Made by a program: the position numbers and the translations under genes. From assembly GCA_013361595.1 (NCBI GenBank), contig JABFXT010000608.1, positions 1 to 5,080 of the forward strand: DNA of 5,080 nt. The letters run 5' to 3'. Positions 1 through 5,080 of this stretch are shown here, in pieces; positions within the stretch are counted from its first letter, which is position 1, and each line of letters opens with the position of its first letter. Origin of the DNA: Nocardia sp. GTDB taxonomy: Bacteria; Actinomycetota; Actinomycetes; Mycobacteriales; Mycobacteriaceae. Under the pieces are notes generated by a model. It was not told where the DNA came from, made no database searches, and was given only the letters and a program-made list of their open reading frames with translations.

Positions 1-83
1 CCGGAACCACCATTTTCGTAGAAGTCTCGGTGATAATGCTGGTCAAGCGTTCAGATACGTCGGCGCGACGGCCCCCGGCGGTA
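1..83. other. Non-coding left edge; no supported gene
   Basis: This stretch is noticeably less GC-rich over its first 60 bases than the rest of the window, as expected of an intergenic region. On the minus strand an ATG at 13-11 could begin a further gene leaving the window. Only four codons would be visible, there is no clear ribosome binding site, and the upstream TTGACC (46-41) lacks a good -10 box. I therefore make no gene call. Confidence 0.3.
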
Positions 84-108
84 CGCCGACCGGCTCGTCG
101 GTACGGCG
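84..108 (-). terminator. Hairpin after the CoA-transferase gene, possible terminator without a U-tract
   Basis: Eighteen bases past the CoA-transferase stop codon, CGCCG (84-88) pairs with CGGCG (104-108) and ACCG (89-92) with CGGT (99-102), with A103 bulged and GCTCGT as the loop: nine GC-rich pairs. No U-run follows in the minus-strand direction. Such hairpins often lie after actinobacterial genes, but termination here is an inference from position and structure. Confidence 0.4.
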
Positions 109-125
109 ACACGACAGTTTCCACC

Positions 126-1604
126 TCACCGCCATTCGGCCCGGCCCGACCCGCGCGGCACCAGTACGGTGCGGTATCGGCCGGGTGTCCGCGACATCCA
201 TACCTGCTCGGTAACCCCCTGATAGTGCCCCAGCGGCGTATCGGCGGTGAAGGTCTCGGGGTCGAGATAGCGGTGTTCCTCGCCCCGGCCCGCGGTCGCG
301 TGCGCGTACTCGCGGTCGAACACGCCCAGCGACAGAATCCACAGTGCGGCACGGGTGAGCGAGACATGGACGCGATAGCTGCCGCCGTGCTCCGCGCGCC
401 GGGCCAGCGCTTCGACGATTCCGGCCGTCAACAGCCAGGACACGATGTAATCGTTGACCACCATGACCGGAGGCAACCGGGGGCCGGATTCGCCGCCCTC
501 CAGCTGCATCATCCCGGTGAGACTGCCCGCGGTCTGATCGAAACCGAGCCGGTCCGCCCACGGACCGCGCTCGCCGTTGAGCGAAACCCCGGCATGGATG
601 ATGCCGGGGCGGATGGCGGCCGCCTCCGCGGCGGTCGCTCCCAGCTTCGCGAGGTATCCGGGCCGTCGATTGGCGTAGAAGATATCCGCCCCGGCAAGGA
701 GTTCGCGAAACCGCCGCCCGCCGTCGGAGTCGAAGGGGTCCAGCGTCGCGGACCGGACTCCGACATTCGCGGAAACATAGGTGGCGTCGTGCTCGAGTTC
801 GGTGGGCCGCCACAGATTCAGGACGTCCGCTCCGTGCAGGGCCAGCGCACGACCGGCCCCCGCGCCCGCGATCACATGACCGGCGCCGAGCGCGCGCACC
901 CCCGACAGTGGCTGCTCGGCCCCGGAGGCCAACGGTTCCGCCTCGCTGTCGCCGATCCGGGTGATCTCGACGAGTGGCATCTCGGCGAGGAAATCGCGGT
1001 AGTGCGGTTCGTTCAGTAGTTCGGCGGTGGTGCGCAGCATCGGCAGCACAACGCCCGCGGCGGCCCCGGCGTCTTCGAGTTCGCGGGCGTCCCACCGGGC
1101 GACGGCGGCCGCGACGGCGCGGCTGTCCTCGGGGACACCGAGCAGTCGCTGCGCGGCGACCTTGATCTTGGGGTACGGATTGAGCGGCATCACCCAGCGC
1201 TCGTCGGCGGTGCGATAGAACCGGAAACCGAGTGCGTTGTTCGCATTGGCGGGCGTACCGGCCGGGTAGCCGTTCAGCAACTCCCATCGGCGATCGTAGA
1301 AGGGGCACAGCCGATGCGGGGCCGTGCGCAGATCGACCGTGATGTCCTGGCCGGGGCCGCCGCGCCGCCGCCACAGCGCCGCGATCGCGGCGGACTTGGC
1401 CGCCAGCGCGATCGCCGCGGCCCCGCCCAGGCGCAGGGTGCTGGGCACCACCGGGTCCGCACCGCGGAAGAGGATGGCGCCGCCGGTGTCGCCGCTGCTC
1501 ATTCCGATACCGGCCAGCAGTTCGGATAATTCGGCGTGCGGGTCGAATGCGGCGTCGGTGGCGGGGGCGGCAAGCGCCGCGGTCAGGCGTTCAGTGAGCG
1601 TCAT
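126..1604 (-). CDS. CaiB/BaiF-type (family III) CoA-transferase with an extra N-terminal half-domain
   Basis: This 492-residue protein probably transfers CoA from an acyl-CoA donor to a carboxylate through an aspartyl-CoA thioester, in the cytoplasm; the substrate is unknown. From about residue 231 it reads as a family III N-terminal Rossmann half (PLSGVRALGAGHVIAGAGAG, then HGADVLNLW). Next comes NDYIVSW, whose Asp385 aligns with the family's catalytic Asp, then GGSYRVHVSL and a typical C-terminal tail (TPLGHYQGV to EW). Residues about 58-215 resemble a second, incomplete copy: AALWRRRGG, ITVDLR, then a small-domain-like stretch with DERWVMPLNPYPKI. In that copy Ala62 sits where the catalytic Asp would be. 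The ATG lies inside the end of the atuA gene, 14 bases overlapping, with only a weak GGGA upstream, so translation is probably coupled to atuA. The family call is firm and the domain order is my alignment by eye. It could alternatively be a racemase-like member of the same family. Confidence 0.9.
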   Translation of the reverse strand: MTLTERLTAALAAPATDAAFDPHAELSELLAGIGMSSGDTGGAILFRGADPVVPSTLRLGGAAAIALAAKSAAIAALWRRRGGPGQDITVDLRTAPHRLCPFYDRRWELLNGYPAGTPANANNALGFRFYRTADERWVMPLNPYPKIKVAAQRLLGVPEDSRAVAAAVARWDARELEDAGAAAGVVLPMLRTTAELLNEPHYRDFLAEMPLVEITRIGDSEAEPLASGAEQPLSGVRALGAGHVIAGAGAGRALALHGADVLNLWRPTELEHDATYVSANVGVRSATLDPFDSDGGRRFRELLAGADIFYANRRPGYLAKLGATAAEAAAIRPGIIHAGVSLNGERGPWADRLGFDQTAGSLTGMMQLEGGESGPRLPPVMVVNDYIVSWLLTAGIVEALARRAEHGGSYRVHVSLTRAALWILSLGVFDREYAHATAGRGEEHRYLDPETFTADTPLGHYQGVTEQVWMSRTPGRYRTVLVPRGSGRAEWR

Positions 1605-3378
1605 CGGTGTATCCCAGCGAGTCGAGCAGCGTGAGGGGAACCGGAACGAGTTTCGCCCGTAGGTATTCGCCCACGGCCTTACCCACCTGGTCGACCCGGT
1701 CGTTCGCCGAGCCGCCGGTACCGAGCAATCCGCGGAATACGAAATGTACCGCCCGCAGCTCCGGGAATTCGTGCCGCACGATATCGAGAGCCGCGGTCTC
1801 CGGAATCAGCCGCCGCATTTCGCCGGTGGACAGGAATTCGCGCAGCCACGGCCACGCCGCGGCCTCCGGGGCCCAGACCCCGACATTGCAGTTGCCACCC
1901 TTGTCGCCGCTGCGCGCGTAGGCGAGGGCGCCGAGCGGGATCCGCCGGACCGGGCCGGTGGTGGGAGCCGGGGCGGGCTCGGGGTGCGCGACCTCCACCG
2001 GTACCGAAGTGTGCTCGGCCGCCGCGATATCGAGAACCCGATCGTCGAGTACCGCTCGGTGGGTGAGCGTGCTCGATTCGAGCAGCCCGGGCCAGTATTC
2101 GATCCGCGGGCCGGGTTTCGACTGCTGGGTCCCGGCCACATCGGTGAAATATCCGGGATAACTCTGTAGATACAGACTGCCCAGCACCCGGGCGAGCCCG
2201 AGCCGGACGAGCGCGTCGCGATCCGGGGCGGTCGCCAGGATCCGCACCGCGACGGTGGCCTCCCACTGGGTCGCCGGCTCGGTGGCGGCGGTACCGATGG
2301 TGGTCAGCCGGATCCGCACCCCGCCGGGCGTGACGCGCTCGAGCTGGCGACGGAGCAGTTCGACCTTGCGTTCGATATCCGGTGCGGTGACGTAGACGGT
2401 GTTGACCTGTTGCCAGCCGATCTGGCCGAAGATCGCGACCTTGGTCGTCGGCGGCGGGGGCGAACCGGTAACGCCGGCGACCCGCACCCGATCCGGCCCG
2501 ACCGCGGTGAGCCGGACGGTGTCGAGGTGGACGGTCACATCGGGGTTCAGGTAGCGCGGCCCCTGGATCTCGTACACGAGTTGCGCGGTGACGGTGTCCA
2601 CGGTGACGATCCCGTCGTCGCCGCTGTGTTCGGTGATCACACTGCTGCCGTCCGCGGCGATCTCCGCGATGGGAAACCCCGGGACCAGTATGTTCTCGAT
2701 GGCGGTGAATCCGGAGAAATTGCCGCCGACCGCCTGTGGCCCGCATTCGATGATGTGCCCCGCGAGGACGGCACCGGCGAGCCGGTCCCAGTCGGTGGTA
2801 GCCCAGCCGTGCCACCAGGCCGCGGGCCCGACGGTCAGCGAAGCGTCGGTGACCCGCCCGCATACGACGATATCGGCCCCCTCGTGCAGGGCTCGTGCGA
2901 TACCCCAGCCGCCGAGATACGCGTTGGCCGCGATGGGCTGTACCGGCCAGGACGACAGCGGTTCTCCGGTGTCGAGGTTCGGCAGCGGGTGTCCTCGCTT
3001 CTGGATTTCACCGAGCCGGCCGACGATATTGTCGCCCTCGATATGCGCGACCCGCAGCGCGACCCCGGCGGCGGCGATCTCCGCCCGCAGTGCCGCGGCG
3101 AGCCCCGCCGGATTGAATCCGCCGGCATTGGTGACGACCTTGATGCGCCGTTCGGCGAGGGTGGCCAGATGGGGTCGCAGTTGATCGACGAAATACTCGA
3201 CGTATCCGCGGTCCGGGTCGGCGAGAAAGCGCGCGGCGAGGGCGGCCAGGGTGATCTCCGCGAGGTAGTCGCCCACCAGGACGTCCACCGGATCGCCGGC
3301 GAGGACTTCGTCCACCGCGGTGAACCGGTCTCCGAGATAGCCGGAGAAGTTGGCCAGGCGAATCGGCTGGTCGGCCAT
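1591..3378 (-). CDS. AtuA-family protein (acyclic terpene utilization, formerly DUF1446) with C-terminal AtuA-like ferredoxin-fold domain
   Basis: This 595-residue protein has two parts. Residues about 5-450 match the AtuA N-terminal domain (former DUF1446): NAGGFNPAGLA at 84-94, GRVTDASLTVGPA at 174-186, ECGPQAVGGNFSGF at 211-224 and GPRYLNPDV at 273-281. An Ala/Pro-rich linker (about 464-476) leads to the small AtuA-like ferredoxin-fold domain, marked by ARSGDKGGNCNVGV at 488-501. There is no signal peptide or membrane segment, so it should be cytoplasmic. In Pseudomonas, atuA belongs to the citronellol/geraniol catabolic cluster, but its biochemical activity is not settled and homologues are widespread in genomes with no terpene pathway. 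No geranyl-CoA carboxylase genes are visible here. The start is supported by an AGGAGGT ribosome binding site six bases upstream. The gene overlaps the CoA-transferase gene, implying a shared transcript and a role in the same acyl-CoA pathway. The family is sure; the substrate is not. Confidence 0.92.
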   Translation of the reverse strand: MADQPIRLANFSGYLGDRFTAVDEVLAGDPVDVLVGDYLAEITLAALAARFLADPDRGYVEYFVDQLRPHLATLAERRIKVVTNAGGFNPAGLAAALRAEIAAAGVALRVAHIEGDNIVGRLGEIQKRGHPLPNLDTGEPLSSWPVQPIAANAYLGGWGIARALHEGADIVVCGRVTDASLTVGPAAWWHGWATTDWDRLAGAVLAGHIIECGPQAVGGNFSGFTAIENILVPGFPIAEIAADGSSVITEHSGDDGIVTVDTVTAQLVYEIQGPRYLNPDVTVHLDTVRLTAVGPDRVRVAGVTGSPPPPTTKVAIFGQIGWQQVNTVYVTAPDIERKVELLRRQLERVTPGGVRIRLTTIGTAATEPATQWEATVAVRILATAPDRDALVRLGLARVLGSLYLQSYPGYFTDVAGTQQSKPGPRIEYWPGLLESSTLTHRAVLDDRVLDIAAAEHTSVPVEVAHPEPAPAPTTGPVRRIPLGALAYARSGDKGGNCNVGVWAPEAAAWPWLREFLSTGEMRRLIPETAALDIVRHEFPELRAVHFVFRGLLGTGGSANDRVDQVGKAVGEYLRAKLVPVPLTLLDSLGYTDDAH

Positions 3379-3384
3379 GCGTAC

Positions 3385-3391
3385 ACCTCCT
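3385..3391 (-). promoter_or_regulatory. Strong ribosome binding site of the atuA-family gene
   Basis: On the minus strand AGGAGGT sits six bases (GTACGC) before the ATG at 3378, a near-perfect anti-16S match that fixes the start. A small hairpin (arms CTCGT/ACGAG, 3390-3394 with 3401-3405, 6-base loop) overlaps the first two bases of the site. It is probably too short to matter much. The strength of this site means atuA can be translated independently of the oxygenase gene upstream. Confidence 0.8.
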
Positions 3392-3444
3392 CGTGCACCG
3401 ACGAGTCTGCCGTGTGAGGGCGGATGCAGTCAGACCGGGGTGCC

Positions 3445-3475
3445 GTTATCGCCGGCCGGCCGATCCCGCTGTCAG
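3445..3475 (-). promoter_or_regulatory. Possible weak promoter for atuA and the CoA-transferase gene
   Basis: On the minus strand, CTGACA (3475-3470, 5 of 6 to TTGACA, overlapping the oxygenase stop codon) is followed after 19 bases by GATAAC (3450-3445, 4 of 6 to TATAAT). The spacer is longer than ideal and the last -10 base is not T. If real, it would give atuA a leader of about 60 bases. Otherwise the three minus-strand genes would be read from the promoter at 4690-4718. Confidence 0.25.
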
Positions 3476-4683
3476 GCGGTGGCCTGCAGATTCTGCGCGG
3501 AAAGGCCGACCGTGGCGGGACCGGAGCCGACCAGCATCCGCTTGAACGCCTCCTGTTCGCGCAGGCCGCGCCGCTCGGCACGTTCCCGGGCGGCCGGGCT
3601 GATCCGGGTGGTGAGGCTGCGGACCAGGTTGACCGGCATCCGGAGCATCGGGTACCACGGCGGCATATACGGCCAGAGGCCGAGTTTGCGCATGGCGCCC
3701 GGGCCCAGGTACATGGTCGCGATCGAAAGATGCTGCGCGCGGGCGATTCTGCCGCGCAACCAGGGCAGGTTGGGATAATTCCAGGTGAGCGGGTCGTTCG
3801 CCATCGGCAGAGCGAGCTGGCGAGTGGTCTCGTCCGGATTGGTGATGGCGGTCATGCAGTGGTAGAGGATCCGCACACTGTCGCGGAATCCGGTGGGCAG
3901 CCATTCGTCGGCGACACCCATCAGCCGGCCCACGTAGCGCGCCAGATGAGCGGCGGCCTCGCGATCCGCGCTCGAGGGGAGGATGCCCATGGCCAGCCCG
4001 CCGATGAACGGCGCGATGAGCGCGCCGACCAGGGTCGCGGCCATATCCGTCTGATTGATCGGCAGTCCCCACGCGTCGCCGTCCCAGTCCGGCATGGCAC
4101 CCACGTGCCGGCGCACCAGCGAATGAACGAACCGCACGTGCAGGGTGGACCGGTAGCCGGGACCGAACTTCTCCATCCCGTTCTGTACATCCAACGCCCA
4201 CTGCATGGTTTCGGCGAACCGCTGCGCGGGCCCTTTCTCGAGGGCACCCGTGCGCAACAAGGTCTTGTTGAATCCCGAGGCGAGATAGCCGCCGAGGAAG
4301 GACACATCGCGGGCCAGGTACAGCCCGTCGAATCCGCCCCGGCGCAGTACCTGTTCACCACGGCGCAGCCATTCCGGCGGTGTTTCGACGGCGGAGAAGA
4401 ACTCGCGAAGTGGCGCGGGGGCGTCGGGTACGGAGTCGATCCCGGCGTGCAGAGCCTGTTCGAACAGCGGTCTGGTGGTACTCATCCCGGTCGCGACCAT
4501 CCAGTCGACCAGTGAATCCATCGGCTCGTCCCCGACCAGCAGGGATGCGCCCATGGCGTCCCACTGTTCGCTATCGGGCGCGCCGATACCCATCAGCAGG
4601 GCGAAAGGCCGCAGCCCGGGGACTCTGACCGGAGCGGCGGGGTGACGGGCGGGAATCGTGGCACCCGTGTTCTCGGAACCCAT
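3472..4683 (-). CDS. MpaB / latex-clearing-protein family oxygenase (DUF2236), probably heme-dependent
   Basis: This 403-residue, mostly helical protein belongs to the family of fungal MpaB and bacterial rubber oxygenase Lcp. Lcp is a b-type heme enzyme that cleaves polyisoprene double bonds with O2. The key motif is RFAET at 155-159 with FVH ending at His187. Arg155, Thr159 and His187 match Lcp Arg164, Thr168 and the axial heme ligand His198 in spacing (4 and 32 residues from the Arg, versus 4 and 34). Lcp Lys167, the second axial ligand in its closed form, corresponds here to Glu158. INQTDMAAT at 209-217 is followed by a hydrophobic helix to about 233. Unlike secreted Lcp there is no twin-arginine signal, so the protein is probably cytosolic and unlikely to attack rubber itself. 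No Shine-Dalgarno precedes the ATG, and the promoter position predicts a leaderless mRNA. Heme binding and substrate are inferred. Confidence 0.88.
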   Translation of the reverse strand: MGSENTGATIPARHPAAPVRVPGLRPFALLMGIGAPDSEQWDAMGASLLVGDEPMDSLVDWMVATGMSTTRPLFEQALHAGIDSVPDAPAPLREFFSAVETPPEWLRRGEQVLRRGGFDGLYLARDVSFLGGYLASGFNKTLLRTGALEKGPAQRFAETMQWALDVQNGMEKFGPGYRSTLHVRFVHSLVRRHVGAMPDWDGDAWGLPINQTDMAATLVGALIAPFIGGLAMGILPSSADREAAAHLARYVGRLMGVADEWLPTGFRDSVRILYHCMTAITNPDETTRQLALPMANDPLTWNYPNLPWLRGRIARAQHLSIATMYLGPGAMRKLGLWPYMPPWYPMLRMPVNLVRSLTTRISPAARERAERRGLREQEAFKRMLVGSGPATVGLSAQNLQATA

Positions 4684-4689
4684 GAAACA

Positions 4690-4718
4690 AATGTATTGAC
4701 TGCGTTACATTGTGTCAA
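4690..4718 (-). promoter_or_regulatory. SigA-type promoter of the oxygenase gene, predicted to give a leaderless mRNA
   Basis: Read on the minus strand, a perfect -35 hexamer TTGACA (4718-4713) is followed by exactly 17 bases and a -10 hexamer TACATT (4695-4690). The latter fits the actinobacterial TANNNT pattern. Only six bases (TGTTTC) separate the -10 box from the oxygenase ATG at 4683, so the usual start point about seven bases downstream falls on or beside the A of the ATG. There is also no Shine-Dalgarno there. Leaderless transcripts are common in actinobacteria. The start site is predicted, not measured. Confidence 0.68.
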
Positions 4719-4719
4719 T
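4695..4719. promoter_or_regulatory. Candidate operator: inverted repeat ATTGAC-N13-GTCAAT
   Basis: Two perfect 6-base arms (4695-4700 and 4714-4719) face each other across 13 bases in the divergent intergenic region. One arm contains the oxygenase promoter's -35 box and the other touches its -10 box, so a dimeric regulator bound here would block that promoter and probably the divergent one too. The symmetry could partly be by chance, because one arm is itself a -35 consensus. No regulator gene is present in the window to pair with it. Confidence 0.35.
4706..4711 (+). promoter_or_regulatory. Possible -10 box for the FAD desaturase gene
   Basis: TACATT on the plus strand matches TANNNT and is identical to the -10 box of the opposing promoter. 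Transcription would begin near 4717-4719, giving a leader of about 32 bases before the ATG at 4750. There is no convincing -35 box 16-19 bases upstream. The TTGACT at 4696-4701 is too close to serve it and has no good -10 box of its own. Many actinobacterial promoters rely on the -10 box alone, so this is plausible but weak. Confidence 0.3.
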
Positions 4720-4739
4720 CATGGGTTTCACGAGGTCCT

Positions 4740-4743
4740 GGAG
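4740..4743 (+). promoter_or_regulatory. Ribosome binding site of the FAD desaturase gene
   Basis: GGAG lies six bases before the ATG at 4750. It selects this start over the upstream out-of-frame ATG at 4721. Confidence 0.6.
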
Positions 4744-4749
4744 AAGCAG

Positions 4750-5080
4750 ATGAAAGATTCCCGTCGTTATGTGGTGATCGGCGGCGGTCTCGCCGGCCTG
4801 GCGTCCGCGGTGTGGCTGGCCGAGGCGGGAAAGCAAGTGACGCTGCTCGAGCGGCGCGCCCGCCTCGGCGGCCGGACGCAGGCGATGGAGGTTCCGGAAG
4901 TGAGGGACACTCCGGACAACGGCCAGCATGTGGTGGCCAGTGGCTATCGCAGTCTGTTCCGGTATCTCGAGAGCGTGGGCACCCGGGACCGTGTCGAGTT
5001 CCCGGGCGGCGGCACCCTGCGCTGGCCCGGTGGACGCGCGGTCGTGTTGCACACCAGCGGGTTCCGTGCGGTGAAGAGAT
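4750..5080 (+). CDS. HpnE-like FAD-dependent desaturase/oxidoreductase, N-terminal part (cut by the window edge)
   Basis: The first 110 codons are open up to the right edge, so the gene is partial only because the window ends. Residues 7-34 form a Rossmann FAD-binding start, VVIGGGLAGLASA with Glu34 at the end of the second strand (TLLE) placed to bind the FAD ribose. ERRARLGGRTQ at 34-44 follows, as in amine oxidases and carotenoid-type desaturases. DNGQHVVASGYRSL at 56-69 is the pattern I associate with HpnE, the hydroxysqualene dehydroxylase ('squalene-associated FAD-dependent desaturase') group. Without the remaining roughly 300 residues it could also be a phytoene-desaturase-like or other FAD oxidoreductase. 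The start has GGAG six bases upstream. It is transcribed divergently from the oxygenase gene. I see no squalene/phytoene synthase gene (hpnC/hpnD) in the window, so hopanoid or carotenoid synthesis is not established. Confidence 0.82.
   Translation, partial: MKDSRRYVVIGGGLAGLASAVWLAEAGKQVTLLERRARLGGRTQAMEVPEVRDTPDNGQHVVASGYRSLFRYLESVGTRDRVEFPGGGTLRWPGGRAVVLHTSGFRAVKR

Noticed and set aside
30..1019. Long plus-strand open frame (329 codons) opposite the CoA-transferase gene
   Set aside because: It is antisense to a clear family member. Its translation is Arg/Gly/Pro-rich with no recognisable motif, the usual shadow of a GC-rich gene.
43..1374. Minus-strand open frame (443 codons) in another frame of the CoA-transferase gene
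   Set aside because: It shares nearly all its bases with the well-supported CoA-transferase frame and its translation is low-complexity and Arg-rich.
2410..3417. Long plus-strand open frame (335 codons) opposite atuA
   Set aside because: It lies antisense to conserved AtuA motifs, has no motif or ribosome binding site of its own, and has shadow-type composition.
3449..3464. GCCGGCCGGC palindrome with flanking ATCG/CGAT between the oxygenase and atuA genes
   Set aside because: Such palindromes arise easily at this GC content. There is no U-tract and no repeat elsewhere in the window, so I do not call it a terminator or operator.
3424..4515. Plus-strand open frame (363 codons) opposite the oxygenase gene
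   Set aside because: It covers the reverse strand of the Arg155/Thr159/His187 region of the oxygenase and shows no family signature.
4696..4701. TTGACT as a plus-strand -35 box for the desaturase gene
   Set aside because: At spacings of 16-18 bases the downstream hexamers (ATCATG, TCATGG, CATGGG) do not resemble a -10 box.
4705..5052. Minus-strand open frame (115 codons) opposite the FAD desaturase start
   Set aside because: The plus strand carries the FAD-binding and DNGQH motifs. The antisense frame has no motif and would start inside the divergent promoter region's opposite gene.

Overview
The window is GC-rich DNA whose codon third positions are mostly G or C. Its gene content (MpaB/Lcp-type oxygenase, AtuA-family protein, family III CoA-transferase, FAD desaturase) fits a mycolic-acid actinobacterium such as Nocardia, Rhodococcus or Mycobacterium. 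Nocardia is my best guess, from overall style rather than a diagnostic marker. I see no mobile element, CRISPR array, tRNA or rRNA.

Layout: three complete genes lie on the minus strand and are read right to left: an MpaB/rubber-oxygenase-like protein (4683 to 3472), an AtuA-family protein (3378 to 1591) and a CaiB/BaiF-type CoA-transferase (1604 to 126). The last two overlap by 14 bases and are almost certainly translationally coupled. A 93-base gap separates the oxygenase gene from atuA and holds a strong Shine-Dalgarno sequence and a possible weak promoter. After the CoA-transferase stop codon, positions 1-125 hold a hairpin but no well-supported gene. On the plus strand, the first 110 codons of an HpnE-like FAD-dependent desaturase start at 4750 and run off the right edge.

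The 66-base divergent intergenic region (4684-4749) is the main regulatory feature. On the minus strand it has a good SigA-type promoter (TTGACA, 17 bp, TACATT) placed so that transcription should begin at or next to the oxygenase ATG, which predicts a leaderless mRNA. A perfect 6-bp inverted repeat, ATTGAC-N13-GTCAAT, covers the -35 box and reaches the edge of the -10 box, so it could be an operator. A second TACATT facing the plus strand lies inside the same interval.

Functional reading (inference): oxygenases of the MpaB/Lcp family include enzymes that cleave polyisoprenoid double bonds. AtuA is named for acyclic terpene (citronellol/geraniol) utilization. Family III CoA-transferases move CoA onto carboxylic acids. 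HpnE-like desaturases act on squalene-type or carotenoid-type isoprenoids. The set is compatible with oxidation of an isoprenoid-like lipid followed by CoA activation of the acid product. No gene here fixes the substrate, and these families all occur in other contexts. The novelty is modest: the arrangement, the promoter and a few family-atypical residues deserve a look, but nothing here clearly amounts to an undescribed system.
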